Assembly: GCA_025201845.1 (NCBI GenBank)
Contig: MU604157.1
Coordinates: 1 to 15,027, forward strand
DNA length: 15,027 nucleotides
From: Martensiomyces pterosporus
Taxonomy: Eukaryota; Kickxellomycota; Kickxellomycetes; Kickxellales; Kickxellaceae
Direction of reading: 5' to 3'
Positions 1 through 6,991 of the stretch are shown here, piece after piece (within the stretch, counting starts at the first letter, position 1; each line of letters opens with the position of its first letter). A model generated the notes under the pieces. It worked only from the letters and a program-made list of their open reading frames with translations. It was not told the origin of the DNA and ran no database searches. Position numbers and translations under genes: made by a program.

Positions 1-588
1 GCCCCAGGCGCTGACGGTGTTGATGACTTGCGAAACGTCCCACGTTGGTGGTTTAACGGGGATGCCCCTTTGGGCCCGTGCGATGCGCTGGGTGCGCTTC
101 GAGGAGGTGAAGAACTTGTTGATGACCTGGTTCTCGCTGAGAGGCGGGCTGTCTGGGCTGATGTGTCGCCAGGTGTTGTGCACTGCGGCGCGGACGCTCT
201 TGAGAGAGGATATTGGGATCTTGGCCGCGTAGAGGAAGCGTGCAAAGTTGTTTGGGCTGTAAACCGTGGGGTCGATGCTGTTGCTGCGTGCCCATTTTGC
301 CCATCGTAGCCAGTTGATGTTGTATATCTTGTAGGTTTTCACTGCGAGTGCCGCGAGCTGGTGTTCTAGCGCGCTTTCTGGTAAGTTCTGACTCGCGAGC
401 GCATGCCGGATAACCGCCATGCGGGAAATGTCCACTTCAGTCTGGGAATCTTGAACTGGATTGGCGGCGCTACTGCCATGCTGTTGATTGTTGGCCACCA
501 TGCCTGTGTTGGCCACTGCGGAGTCACCAGTGTCACTGTTGCGCGGTCCTGCTGGATCTTCCAGAGGCATCGGGGGATCAGCCGCCAT
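1..588 (-). CDS. Tyrosine recombinase (DIRS/Crypton-like), N-terminal part, runs off left edge
   Basis: Reading leftward from an ATG at 588, the frame stays open for 196 codons to base 1, so the C-terminal catalytic part is outside the window. Residues 1-55 are a polar, low-complexity leader rich in Asn, Ala, Ser and Asp. Residues 60-196 resemble the all-helical core-binding (SAM-like) domain of tyrosine recombinases: a KTYKIYNINWLRWAKWAR helix, then NFARFLYAA, SLKSVRAAVHNTWR, and a PPTWDVSQVIN turn of the kind that precedes the catalytic domain in DIRS-type and related fungal recombinases. Such proteins cut and rejoin DNA through a tyrosine, moving their own element. The start has a strong context (gccgccATGgcg). 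The frame is open upstream to 687 but contains no earlier ATG. A TATA box lies 163 bp upstream. The catalytic R-H-R-Y residues cannot be seen, so family placement rests on the N-terminal pattern alone. It could be a host gene domesticated from a transposon. Confidence 0.6.
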   Translation of the reverse strand, partial: MAADPPMPLEDPAGPRNSDTGDSAVANTGMVANNQQHGSSAANPVQDSQTEVDISRMAVIRHALASQNLPESALEHQLAALAVKTYKIYNINWLRWAKWARSNSIDPTVYSPNNFARFLYAAKIPISSLKSVRAAVHNTWRHISPDSPPLSENQVINKFFTSSKRTQRIARAQRGIPVKPPTWDVSQVINTVSAWG

Positions 589-750
589 GGCGGGTGGAGG
601 AACAGGCCTGGCTGTCTCAAGTTCTGTGTGGATGTATCTGTTGTTGTAGAATAGCTCGAGTATTAAATGCTGATATAGTAGAAATTATACTAGTGCTGCG
701 ATGGCTTTGGAAGGGATGGGGAACCAAGAGAGGTGGCATTTTCATTTCCT

Positions 751-756
751 TTTATA
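751..756 (-). promoter_or_regulatory. TATA box of the recombinase gene
   Basis: On the minus strand this reads TATAAAAGG, 163 bp before the ATG at 588. The spacing is somewhat longer than at the other genes here (about 100-145 bp), but the motif is one of the best matches in the window. It suggests the recombinase is transcribed as a free-standing gene. Confidence 0.5.
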
Positions 757-786
757 GTAAATTCTACGTAAAATAAAGTGCTGAAC

Positions 787-802
787 GGCCCTGGTTAGGG
801 CC
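787..802. repeat. Perfect hairpin, 6-bp arms
   Basis: GGCCCT, a 4-base loop (ggtt), then AGGGCC. It is the first of two hairpins just upstream of the recombinase promoter. Confidence 0.6.
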
Positions 803-817
803 TATGTCATCAGAGGA

Positions 818-857
818 CGGCTTGGAAGCCAACCGTGATTGGTTTAGGCTTCAGCCG
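818..857. repeat. Imperfect hairpin, 17-base arms
   Basis: The left arm 818-834 (CGGCTTGGAAGCCAACC) pairs with the right arm 841-857 across a 6-base loop, with small bulges: CGGCT, GAAGCC and AACC all pair in order. A second, overlapping inverted repeat, GTGATTG at 835-841 with CAATCAC at 863-869, shares its loop. Together with the hairpin at 787-802 this makes a dense folded block. It could be an element end, a recombinase binding site or a regulatory structure; the sequence does not say which. Confidence 0.5.
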
Positions 858-1158
858 ATAATCAATCACTAGTGCGAAGTCCGAATATCATGCCGCGCAG
901 CACAGGAAGACAACGGGTAGTGATTGCCTCATAGCACGCAAAAAAGCAGCATTGAGCTGGTCCCACGCGCACTTCTTGATGTCCCTCGGTTCAAAGAGGA
1001 TAAGTTCACAACATGGTGCTTGGATAATGAGCGCGTCCAGAACGACTAAAAATAACGGTTGTTTCTTACCACTCAGTGCCCTGGAGCTGCCTCCAAATTC
1101 CAAATTCCAAAGAATTCTGTTACACGCTAACACACCCCCTCTTATCTCTACCACCACA

Positions 1159-1164
1159 TATAAA
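1159..1164 (+). promoter_or_regulatory. Orphan TATA box
   Basis: CATATAAAGG is followed by a pyrimidine-rich stretch typical of a fungal start region, and preceded by TTATCT at 1142-1147. The first ATG downstream is at 1310 and opens only 22 codons, so the transcript, if any, has no obvious product. Confidence 0.3.
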
Positions 1165-1309
1165 GGCTTGTCTACTCAAGACCTTTTTACTAGTTTGTCT
1201 TTCGCTTAGCCCTCATTCTTAATTCGATATACCTTAGGACTCACTACTTGCCCCCTTAGTGTGCAACAAATTCGATTCATTTGTGGGAAAGCTCAGGCTA
1301 CTCCCTAAG

Positions 1310-1378
1310 ATGGCAGAGTTTAAGCCTGACAGTGAGAAGACAAGAACACATGGATATCTGCACGACTGCCACCCATAG
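1310..1378 (+). other. Possible 22-codon small ORF downstream of the orphan TATA box
   Basis: This is the first ATG after the TATA box at 1159, in a favourable context (A at -3, G at +4). The 22-residue product (MAEFKPDSEKTR..., ending in a DCHP tail) is hydrophilic, with no signal peptide or known motif. It could be a first exon, a microprotein or chance. I could not find a convincing continuation through an intron. Confidence 0.12.
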
Positions 1379-1834
1379 AGACCTCTGTACTCAGCCATCA
1401 AGGTGTGGGCACATCTAAGGGGTATAACGATAGATTGGCAATCAAAGCTTGCCTTGGACTTTGGGCTATCACAGGTGGCTGGTGTGTGCCAAGCACCCAA
1501 AAAGTCGCAAAGACTGAGCAGCATTGTATGCTTAGCCTTTAGTCTTAGTTGCAATGCTATATGTGGTATCCACCTCGTATCCTGCAATAGATTCGTGGTA
1601 ATCATAGACAAGACAAAAATGCGTACATGGTTAATGAAGGTATATCGGAATCGAAATGGACCCTGGTCCTGTGCAGCCTCTATTTCTACCCACCACACGC
1701 CTCCGCCCTCTTGCCATCGAGAACGCCCTGCTGTCGTAGCCAAGAGTGTGCCCACACACGAATGCACACGGATTGTTCTCACATGTTTGCTCATTCACAG
1801 AACGACTCTCTAAACAGGAAAAGAGAAAACCAGG

Positions 1835-3877
1835 CTACAGCAGCCTTGACAGCATGTCATCCAATTTGCGCTTGTTATGCTCTTGGATCTCATTTCGCTT
1901 CAGCTTGCTTGCAGCCGTCAGCATCCCGTTCTCTGGCGTCCACAGTTCCGGATCAACTCTGACATCCGCCAGAATCTCCTGCCTCACCAGGCTACTGTGC
2001 TTGGCAGCCATCAGCAGGTCCTCCAGCACCAGTGCCAAGAACCGCCTATCCTCCGCCAACTCGTCCACCCTCGTATACGCAATGCCCGCCCTGTCAGCCA
2101 TGCCCCCAATGGCATTCGCATCGATGTTGACGAGCGCCACTGGCTGGGTCATTCTCGAGTCCGCGCACACGCAGATATTGTTCACGTACTTTGAAGTCGA
2201 GTACGCCGACTCCAGCCTCTCCAGCGCGATGTACTCGCCCTGTGCCAGCTTTATCAGATTCTTCTTCCTGTCGATTATCGACAGCTGCCCAGCCTTTGTC
2301 CACCTCGCAATATCGCCCGTCTTGACCCACCCATCCACCGACACGGTGTTTCTGGTCTCTTCCTCGTTGTCCAGGTAGCCCCTGAACACCGACGGGCCGC
2401 GAAGCCATATCTCGCCCTCGTTGTTGCTGGCAAAGTACCCCGCCTCGGGCACATCCACCAGCTTGCACTCAACCGAGGGCACTGGGGGCCCAATGTTGCC
2501 GAGTGACAAATCGCCTGGAATCTGCACCGACACCAGGCCGCTCATCTCAGTCATCCCGTACCCCTGGATCATCGGACACACTGCAGCCGCGATCAATTTC
2601 TGTACATGCTCGTTGATCGGCGCACCGCCAGTAATGACAATCTTCAGCTTGCCTCCAGTGCCCTCGCGTGTTTTGCGAAACACGACTTGGTCCAGCACGC
2701 CAGTGGGCAGCCCGTAGTATGTCAGCCAGGTCTTGAGTTCGACAGCACCAAAGAAGATCTGCTGCACCAGCCACGGCTTCGCCATAACCTGCCGCAAAAT
2801 GCTCGCCCTGATGGTGTTCCACACCTGCGGAACACCCAGCATCACCGCCGGTTTGAGCGTGCGGATGTCGCCCAAACACCCACTAACGTTGTCCTCGGTC
2901 AGCGTGCGCGGCGAACCGTATCCGACAGCCAGTCCGGAGTAAATGCAGTAGGTTTCGACGAAGAACGCCAGTACATGTGACAGGGGCAGGTACGAGAGCA
3001 CCCTGTCCTCCTCGTAATCAATATAGTCTGGCACCAATTGGTGAATAGCGCCACATATGGACAGCAGCCCCTCATGTGCAATCAATACGCCCTTTGGCGG
3101 GCCCGTCGTGCCGCTTGTGTACATCACCAGAGCGATGTCCTCTCTCGTGGCTACCTTCAGATCTGCCGGGTGTTCTGCACCCAGTTTCTGCACCCCGTCC
3201 ATAGTCAGCACCTCGAACTTGTCCTTCACCTTCTCCAGGGCCTCCGCGGCCGCCTGCGGCATGCCGTACTGGTCTTGATAGTAGACTACGTACCGCACTG
3301 TCTCCACCTTACTGGCGATCCGCTCCAGCATGGGCAGCTGATCAGCCTTCAAGAAGATCGCTGCTGCCTTACTCTGGTTCATCGCGTGCACCAGCCCCTC
3401 TTCGCCAAGCGTGTCATACGCCGTAACCACCTGCATGGACTGCGAGTAGCACGACAGCGCACACAGCGTCCACTCTCGCGACGTCGGCGCGTAGATAACC
3501 ACCCGCGAGTCGGCACCCAGCCCCAGCTGCACCAGCCCGGCCCCCACATTCCTTGTGATTTTGGCGATTTCTCGATACGTCATCCACTCGTACCCGCCCA
3601 GCCTGAAGTAGCTCCACCTCTTCCTTGTCTCCTGCTCTTTTCCGCCAACTTGGCGAGTGGTGATCTTGTCCTTGTTGATTATTTCGAGAACAGGGCGCTG
3701 GCCCAGCGTCAGTTTGTCGGGGTTCAAAGAGAGCCGGTGCTGGAACGCCTGGTAGATCGTGGTGATGTTGGGTGGCGCACAGGCGGTTAGGCTGTCGAGT
3801 GCCGCTGGATACCGGTGCACAGGCGTCTCGTCCTTGCTGCCGGTGCCGGGCACATGAATAGAATACAGAGCAGACAT
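1835..3877 (-). CDS. Long-chain acyl-CoA synthetase (AMP-forming)
   Basis: The 680-residue protein activates long-chain fatty acids with ATP and CoA, through an acyl-AMP, for lipid synthesis or beta-oxidation. The adenylate-forming motifs are all present and in order: the phosphate-binding loop YTSGTTGPPKG (253-263), the GGAP motif (417-420), the adenine-binding YGMTE (440-444), GEIWLRGPSVFRGY (488-501), the DGWVKTGDIARW motif with its ribose-binding Asp (515-526), the hinge IIDRKKNLIKLAQGEYI (534-550), and the C-terminal catalytic lysine region TAASKLKRNEI (654-664). Length and the N-terminal GTGSKDETPVHR segment fit the eukaryotic Faa/ACSL family (about 650-750 residues). The start is fixed by a TAG immediately before the ATG. 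There are no introns. I see no clear peroxisomal C-terminal signal (it ends SRLL) and no strong N-terminal membrane anchor, so its location is open. It is divergent from the lipase-like gene at 4390. Family is certain; chain-length preference and the exact Faa counterpart are not. Confidence 0.95.
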   Translation of the reverse strand: MSALYSIHVPGTGSKDETPVHRYPAALDSLTACAPPNITTIYQAFQHRLSLNPDKLTLGQRPVLEIINKDKITTRQVGGKEQETRKRWSYFRLGGYEWMTYREIAKITRNVGAGLVQLGLGADSRVVIYAPTSREWTLCALSCYSQSMQVVTAYDTLGEEGLVHAMNQSKAAAIFLKADQLPMLERIASKVETVRYVVYYQDQYGMPQAAAEALEKVKDKFEVLTMDGVQKLGAEHPADLKVATREDIALVMYTSGTTGPPKGVLIAHEGLLSICGAIHQLVPDYIDYEEDRVLSYLPLSHVLAFFVETYCIYSGLAVGYGSPRTLTEDNVSGCLGDIRTLKPAVMLGVPQVWNTIRASILRQVMAKPWLVQQIFFGAVELKTWLTYYGLPTGVLDQVVFRKTREGTGGKLKIVITGGAPINEHVQKLIAAAVCPMIQGYGMTEMSGLVSVQIPGDLSLGNIGPPVPSVECKLVDVPEAGYFASNNEGEIWLRGPSVFRGYLDNEEETRNTVSVDGWVKTGDIARWTKAGQLSIIDRKKNLIKLAQGEYIALERLESAYSTSKYVNNICVCADSRMTQPVALVNIDANAIGGMADRAGIAYTRVDELAEDRRFLALVLEDLLMAAKHSSLVRQEILADVRVDPELWTPENGMLTAASKLKRNEIQEHNKRKLDDMLSRLL

Positions 3878-4014
3878 CTAGAGGCAATTAAATAGCCGTT
3901 GTTTGGGCAGGCGCGCAGGAAAAAGGGCAAAAAGAGAACAGAAGGAGGCACGAGAATGAAAATAAAAAACAAAGGACGGAAACGGGCAGCCCAAACAATG
4001 AGCCTGGCTCGCGC

Positions 4015-4020
4015 TTTATA
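4015..4020 (-). promoter_or_regulatory. TATA box of the acyl-CoA synthetase gene
   Basis: The minus strand reads GGTATAAAGCG, 138 bp before the ATG at 3877, giving an estimated leader of about 100 nt. Confidence 0.55.
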
Positions 4021-4154
4021 CCTCCCACGCCCCTCCTCCTCTGTCGGACAACGGATAAGCACGCGTTATGGCTGGAGACAATTACTGCCTCCGCCTGTGT
4101 GCGCACATGAAAGCGATGTACAAGAACAGTTGGCAAACCCCTTGCCCCCTTCAT

Positions 4155-4160
4155 CACGTG
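4155..4160. promoter_or_regulatory. CACGTG site (basic helix-loop-helix type)
   Basis: Palindromic CACGTG in the context atCACGTGct. In fungi this core is bound by bHLH factors such as Cbf1, Pho4 or Ino2/Ino4-related proteins. Which of these exists here is unknown. Confidence 0.4.
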
Positions 4161-4188
4161 CTGGTGTGCTGATGGCAAAATCTGATCG

Positions 4189-4207
4189 TGTGATTATTTT
4201 GATCACA
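4189..4207. repeat. Inverted repeat TGTGAT-N7-ATCACA
   Basis: Six-base arms at 4189-4194 and 4202-4207 lie almost centrally between the two CACGTG sites. The size suits a dimeric regulator site, but six-base arms also occur by chance. Confidence 0.35.
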
Positions 4208-4212
4208 TATGT

Positions 4213-4218
4213 CACGTG
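4213..4218. promoter_or_regulatory. CACGTG site (basic helix-loop-helix type)
   Basis: The second CACGTG is 58 bp from the first, also preceded by T, and 172 bp upstream of the hydrolase ATG. Confidence 0.4.
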
Positions 4219-4389
4219 GCTGGGATGAGGATGAAGCTGCTACTTGTCTGTTGCCCCTAGCGTGTGGCTGGCAGGGTGCAGTAAATGCATTCAACGAAGG
4301 TGCACTGTTAGCAACAGGATAGCAGATGAGGGCACGCAAATACCCCACTCTTGCTTCTCTCTGTCCTCCACCTTTCTACTTCATACAAC

Positions 4390-5610
4390 ATGATGAGCCA
4401 CTATGTAAACGACGCGTGCTTTCTGGCCCATGTGCTTTGCGTAGCCATTAAATCGGCGGTCAGGTACTTTGCTAGGGGTCCTAGCCATCCCAGTTGGTCG
4501 CTCGTGCCCCAGATATGCCGCGATGTATGCTATTCTGCTATGTTGTATCCGATGTCCTCTGTTCCTGCTGAAGCTGCCCTCGACGCCGGCCAGTTCGACT
4601 CTCACACAGTAGCCAGAGAGCTGTGGCTGCGCAGTGCCCCTGTAACGCTGGTTCCCAGACACCTCTGCTCCATGCACCAGTCATCCATCTCTGTGTCCGA
4701 GGTGGAGCTCGACGCCAGTGCGTTCAGAGATATGGGCATCCCAGGCGAAAGGTTGTCAAAGTTGATTGACGACGACAGAACTGATCAGGGAAGCCAGCGT
4801 CAGATCCCGCTCGAAGTATTCGTGCCAAAGAGCATGCCTGGCCAGCCGCTCATGCACTCGACCAAGCCACTATTCAAGAACGAGAATGTCGGCATATACT
4901 TCCACGGTGGCGCATATGTTTCTGGCTCGCCAAAAGCGTACCGCAGACTGGTCGGGAATCTGGCGGCAAGCTCGGGCCTCCGCATGATCAGTATCAAGTA
5001 CCGCTTGGCGCCAGCCCACCCGTTTCCCGCACAGCTCCACGACGCGCTTATCTTCTTCACCTTCCTGCTCAACCAAGGGTTCAGGCCCGAAAACATCATC
5101 CTCATGGGTGACAGCGCCGGAGGCAATCTCTGTCTTTCCTTGCACCAGCTCTTGCGCAGCCTGAACTACCCTTCCATCCGTGGCATTGTGCTACTGTCTC
5201 CGTGGGTTGACTTTATACCCACACGACCAAGCTATAAGAGCAATGCACATTTGGATCTTTGCTACATAGGCAACATTCACAATCCAAACGCACTGGCGCG
5301 TCTGTTCTACGCTCCTGGCAGAAAGTATTCCACAGCATTGCTGGAGGAGCTCCACCATCCACTCATATCGCCAATCAACGCCGACTTTGCTAACCTGCCA
5401 CCGGTGCTCATACAATGTGGTGAGTTGGAGACATTTTTCGACGACATCGAGGAGCTGTACAAGAGAATCGCTGCCAAGAACCCCGGTCGCGAGGACAACA
5501 TAATCTACGAGTGCTACCAGGGAATGTACCATGTGTTCCATTTATTCGTGAATACGCCCAGTGCGCATGCGGCCGTCAGCAGCATTGGCGAGTTTGTCAA
5601 GCGGCTGTGA
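4390..5610 (+). CDS. Alpha/beta-hydrolase of the hormone-sensitive lipase family (esterase/lipase or steryl deacetylase)
   Basis: The 406-residue protein hydrolyses an ester; the substrate is not fixed by sequence. It carries the oxyanion-hole motif HGGAY (172-176) and the nucleophile elbow GDSAGG (240-245, Ser242), both diagnostic of the HSL family. The likely acid is Glu347 in CGELETFFDD, where most family members have Asp, and the likely base is His381 in GMYHVFH. SIKYRLAPAHPFPAQL (201-216) is also a family signature. An N-terminal segment at about 10-26 is moderately hydrophobic and could anchor it to the ER, as in yeast Say1, which has a similar length. The frame is open upstream to 4351, but the codon there is TTG; the first ATG is at 4390 (acaacATG, A at -3), with a second ATG directly after it. 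There are no introns. It is divergent from the acyl-CoA synthetase, which could use a fatty acid released by this enzyme. Family is sure; substrate is inferred. Confidence 0.88.
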   Translation: MMSHYVNDACFLAHVLCVAIKSAVRYFARGPSHPSWSLVPQICRDVCYSAMLYPMSSVPAEAALDAGQFDSHTVARELWLRSAPVTLVPRHLCSMHQSSISVSEVELDASAFRDMGIPGERLSKLIDDDRTDQGSQRQIPLEVFVPKSMPGQPLMHSTKPLFKNENVGIYFHGGAYVSGSPKAYRRLVGNLAASSGLRMISIKYRLAPAHPFPAQLHDALIFFTFLLNQGFRPENIILMGDSAGGNLCLSLHQLLRSLNYPSIRGIVLLSPWVDFIPTRPSYKSNAHLDLCYIGNIHNPNALARLFYAPGRKYSTALLEELHHPLISPINADFANLPPVLIQCGELETFFDDIEELYKRIAAKNPGREDNIIYECYQGMYHVFHLFVNTPSAHAAVSSIGEFVKRL

Positions 5611-5682
5611 CGGGTAGAGCACCAGCAAGTGAAACAATTTCTGTACTATCCCAGTGTAAGTGCTATGTCTATGTATTTGTGA

Positions 5683-5688
5683 AATAAA
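5683..5688 (+). terminator. AATAAA polyadenylation signal of the hydrolase gene
   Basis: A canonical AATAAA 73 bp after the stop codon, within the 186-bp gap between two converging genes. Confidence 0.5.
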
Positions 5689-5796
5689 TGTAGGAAAGGA
5701 ATAAGTAGTCATTTACAAGTGTAGTGTATGGAACAGCATTGAACCCGCACAGCTGCCACGGTTCAACGGAAGAGCAGCCAGGTCCCCGGGTTTCTT

Positions 5797-6405
5797 TTAA
5801 GCCGAGAACTCGAGCGAGAAGATCTTGTCAACATCCGACGACGTCCTGTGCGAGGGATACCCAACAAGGGACCTGGTGGCCACAACAAAGATGCTGAACT
5901 TTCCTGCCTGCGCCTGCTGGCACGCCTTCGAGATATCGATGGTCTTTGCCGAGTTGTCTCCATCAGGAATATACAGAGCAGCCACTGCATCGCCTCCCTT
6001 GTCCTTGTTCAGTCCGTTGACAGTCTTCTCATCCCAGTTGCTGTCTGTAGGAACGACCATCAGCTTGTTGAAGCTTCCCTGCGAGGCGTATACAGGTGGA
6101 ACGTGTAGGACGCACTTGGATGGGGTGTCCACGGGCAAGTCGAAGCCCAGGAGAATGGCCTGGGTGACGCCATCGGTGTTGGAGGCCATCAGAACAGCCG
6201 AGTCGCCGTAGGTCTTGGATAGGCAGTCGTTGGTGTTGCCGCATCCGCTGTTGGCGAACACAACGGTGGCATCCCGCGACACAGGGATTGTACCCGAGGT
6301 GCCTGGGGCGGCGTTGCCGTTGGATCCGTTGACAACAACAACGTTGGGGAGCGGAGCAGCAAGAGCCGAGGCGGCGAACAGAGCAGCAATAGCAAAGAAC
6401 TTCAT
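5797..6405 (-). CDS. Small secreted protein, probable DNRLRE/CBM96-like beta-sandwich, tandem paralog A
   Basis: The 202-residue precursor starts with a clear signal peptide (MKFFAIAALFAASALA, likely cut near residue 17), so the protein should be exported or wall-bound. The mature part begins with a low-complexity stretch with one NGS glycosylation site (26-28). From about residue 41 it looks like a single beta-sandwich domain: PVSRDATVVF, AILLGFDLP (83-91), KCVLHVPPV, SNWDEKTVNG (122-131), IDISKACQQA (156-165) and FSIFVVA. The order of a FDLP strand, a W-(D/E)-E-x-T motif and a C-terminal strand pair is reminiscent of DNRLRE/CBM96 carbohydrate-binding modules. Four cysteines (55, 61, 98, 162) match those of the neighbour at 6992-7573. 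The start is preceded by acacaATG, with a TATA box 122 bp upstream. Fold is inference; secretion and paralogy are visible. No enzyme motif is present. Confidence 0.8.
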   Translation of the reverse strand: MKFFAIAALFAASALAAPLPNVVVVNGSNGNAAPGTSGTIPVSRDATVVFANSGCGNTNDCLSKTYGDSAVLMASNTDGVTQAILLGFDLPVDTPSKCVLHVPPVYASQGSFNKLMVVPTDSNWDEKTVNGLNKDKGGDAVAALYIPDGDNSAKTIDISKACQQAQAGKFSIFVVATRSLVGYPSHRTSSDVDKIFSLEFSA

Positions 6406-6526
6406 TGTGTGGGAGTGTATATTCTATGTACAAGAAAAGCAAGCACCGGGTAGAAGAGGAAATGCGAGGAATATATTTGTTGTATGTTGAGGGGAGCGAG
6501 GAGAGAAGGGCCCTGTATCCGCCTCA

Positions 6527-6532
6527 TTTATA
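6527..6532 (-). promoter_or_regulatory. TATA box of secreted paralog A
   Basis: The minus strand reads TAGTATAAATGAG, 122 bp before the ATG at 6405, comparable in spacing to the neighbouring genes. Confidence 0.6.
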
Positions 6533-6742
6533 CTAAAGGCCGCACGAACAGCCTTGGCCGCAAGACGCACGTCTATTGAATCCATTGTGCACGCCGCCCT
6601 TTCACCTAGACGCCTCGTTGCATAAAAGCGAGACTTGCCTCGCATGCCTATTTTTAGTGTGAAAAGAGACAACCTCCATTTGTGTGCGACACATGCAGCA
6701 TGCAGACCTGTTTCGCCCTGCTTTTATCATGAGGCATTGTCC

Positions 6743-6750
6743 TATAAATA
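6743..6750 (+). promoter_or_regulatory. TATA box facing right, target uncertain
   Basis: TATAAATA on the plus strand, a strong match, with no recognised gene downstream on that strand except the 36-codon frame at 6828, which starts 78 bp later. Confidence 0.3.
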
Positions 6751-6827
6751 GCTGACAGTCTTTATGCAAGCAGCTGTGTCTGGTTGTCTGTTTTCCGCAT
6801 CCGACATCGACTGCCTTGCGCAAAGCC

Positions 6828-6938
6828 ATGTGCAGGTGCTATAGTGTGAGAAAGCGCCAGTGTGAAGGCATGGCCTGTTCCTCATGGAGCACGTTTCGCA
6901 TGCCCAGCTCCGCGTCAAAAAAAGAAGCCATTGTGTGA
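6828..6938 (+). other. Possible small cysteine-containing ORF (36 residues)
   Basis: This is the first ATG after the TATA box at 6743. The product begins MCRCYSVRKRQCEGMAC, so four cysteines and several basic residues fall in the first 17 positions; the rest is Ser- and Lys-rich. It has no signal peptide. It would be antisense to the paralog A upstream region and read toward the 3' end of paralog B. Chance is the simplest explanation for a frame this short. Confidence 0.15.
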
Positions 6939-6991
6939 GGGTGAATACATTGAACCGCTGATTTGTGAAAAAGGATTACTCGGTGTTTGAT

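Larger units (their letters stand above)
870..1834. other. Intergenic region without a convincing gene
   Basis: This stretch separates the recombinase promoter block from the 3' end of the acyl-CoA synthetase. Open frames exist on both strands (the longest is 186 codons, minus, 1234-1794), but none has recognisable domains, hydrophobic patterning or motif content, and they overlap one another. A minus-strand frame at 888-1157 ends in a stretch that reads more like protein (EPRDIKKCAWDQLNAAFLRA), which might be a decayed coding remnant; I do not recognise it. On the plus strand there is a TATA box at 1159-1164. I see no tRNA and no clear terminal repeats. Confidence 0.5.
3878..4389. promoter_or_regulatory. 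Shared divergent promoter region of the acyl-CoA synthetase and hydrolase genes
   Basis: This gap of 512 bp serves both genes. It holds the minus-strand TATA box at 4015-4020, two CACGTG sites (4155-4160 and 4213-4218, both inside TCACGTG), and an inverted repeat between them. I see no clear plus-strand TATA box for the hydrolase; a pyrimidine-rich run (4348-4380, tctctctgtcctccacc) lies just before its ATG. Confidence 0.55.
6406..6991. other. Gap between the tandem secreted-protein genes
   Basis: This 586-bp gap contains the promoter of paralog A (TATA box 6527-6532, minus), one TGATAA site on the minus strand at 6724-6729, a second TATA box on the plus strand at 6743-6750 and a short plus-strand frame at 6828-6938. 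I see no further gene and no RNA gene. Confidence 0.5.

Noticed and set aside
1234..1794. 186-codon open frame on the minus strand
   Set aside because: No recognisable domain, motif or protein-like patterning; it overlaps an equally featureless 136-codon frame on the other strand.
3038..3790. 250-codon plus-strand frame
   Set aside because: Antisense to the acyl-CoA synthetase; explained by codon bias of the real gene, and its translation is Arg/His/Leu-rich without motifs.
4351..4389. N-terminal extension of the lipase-like protein by 13 residues
   Set aside because: It starts at a TTG codon; the ATG at 4390 is the first credible start in nuclear fungal DNA.
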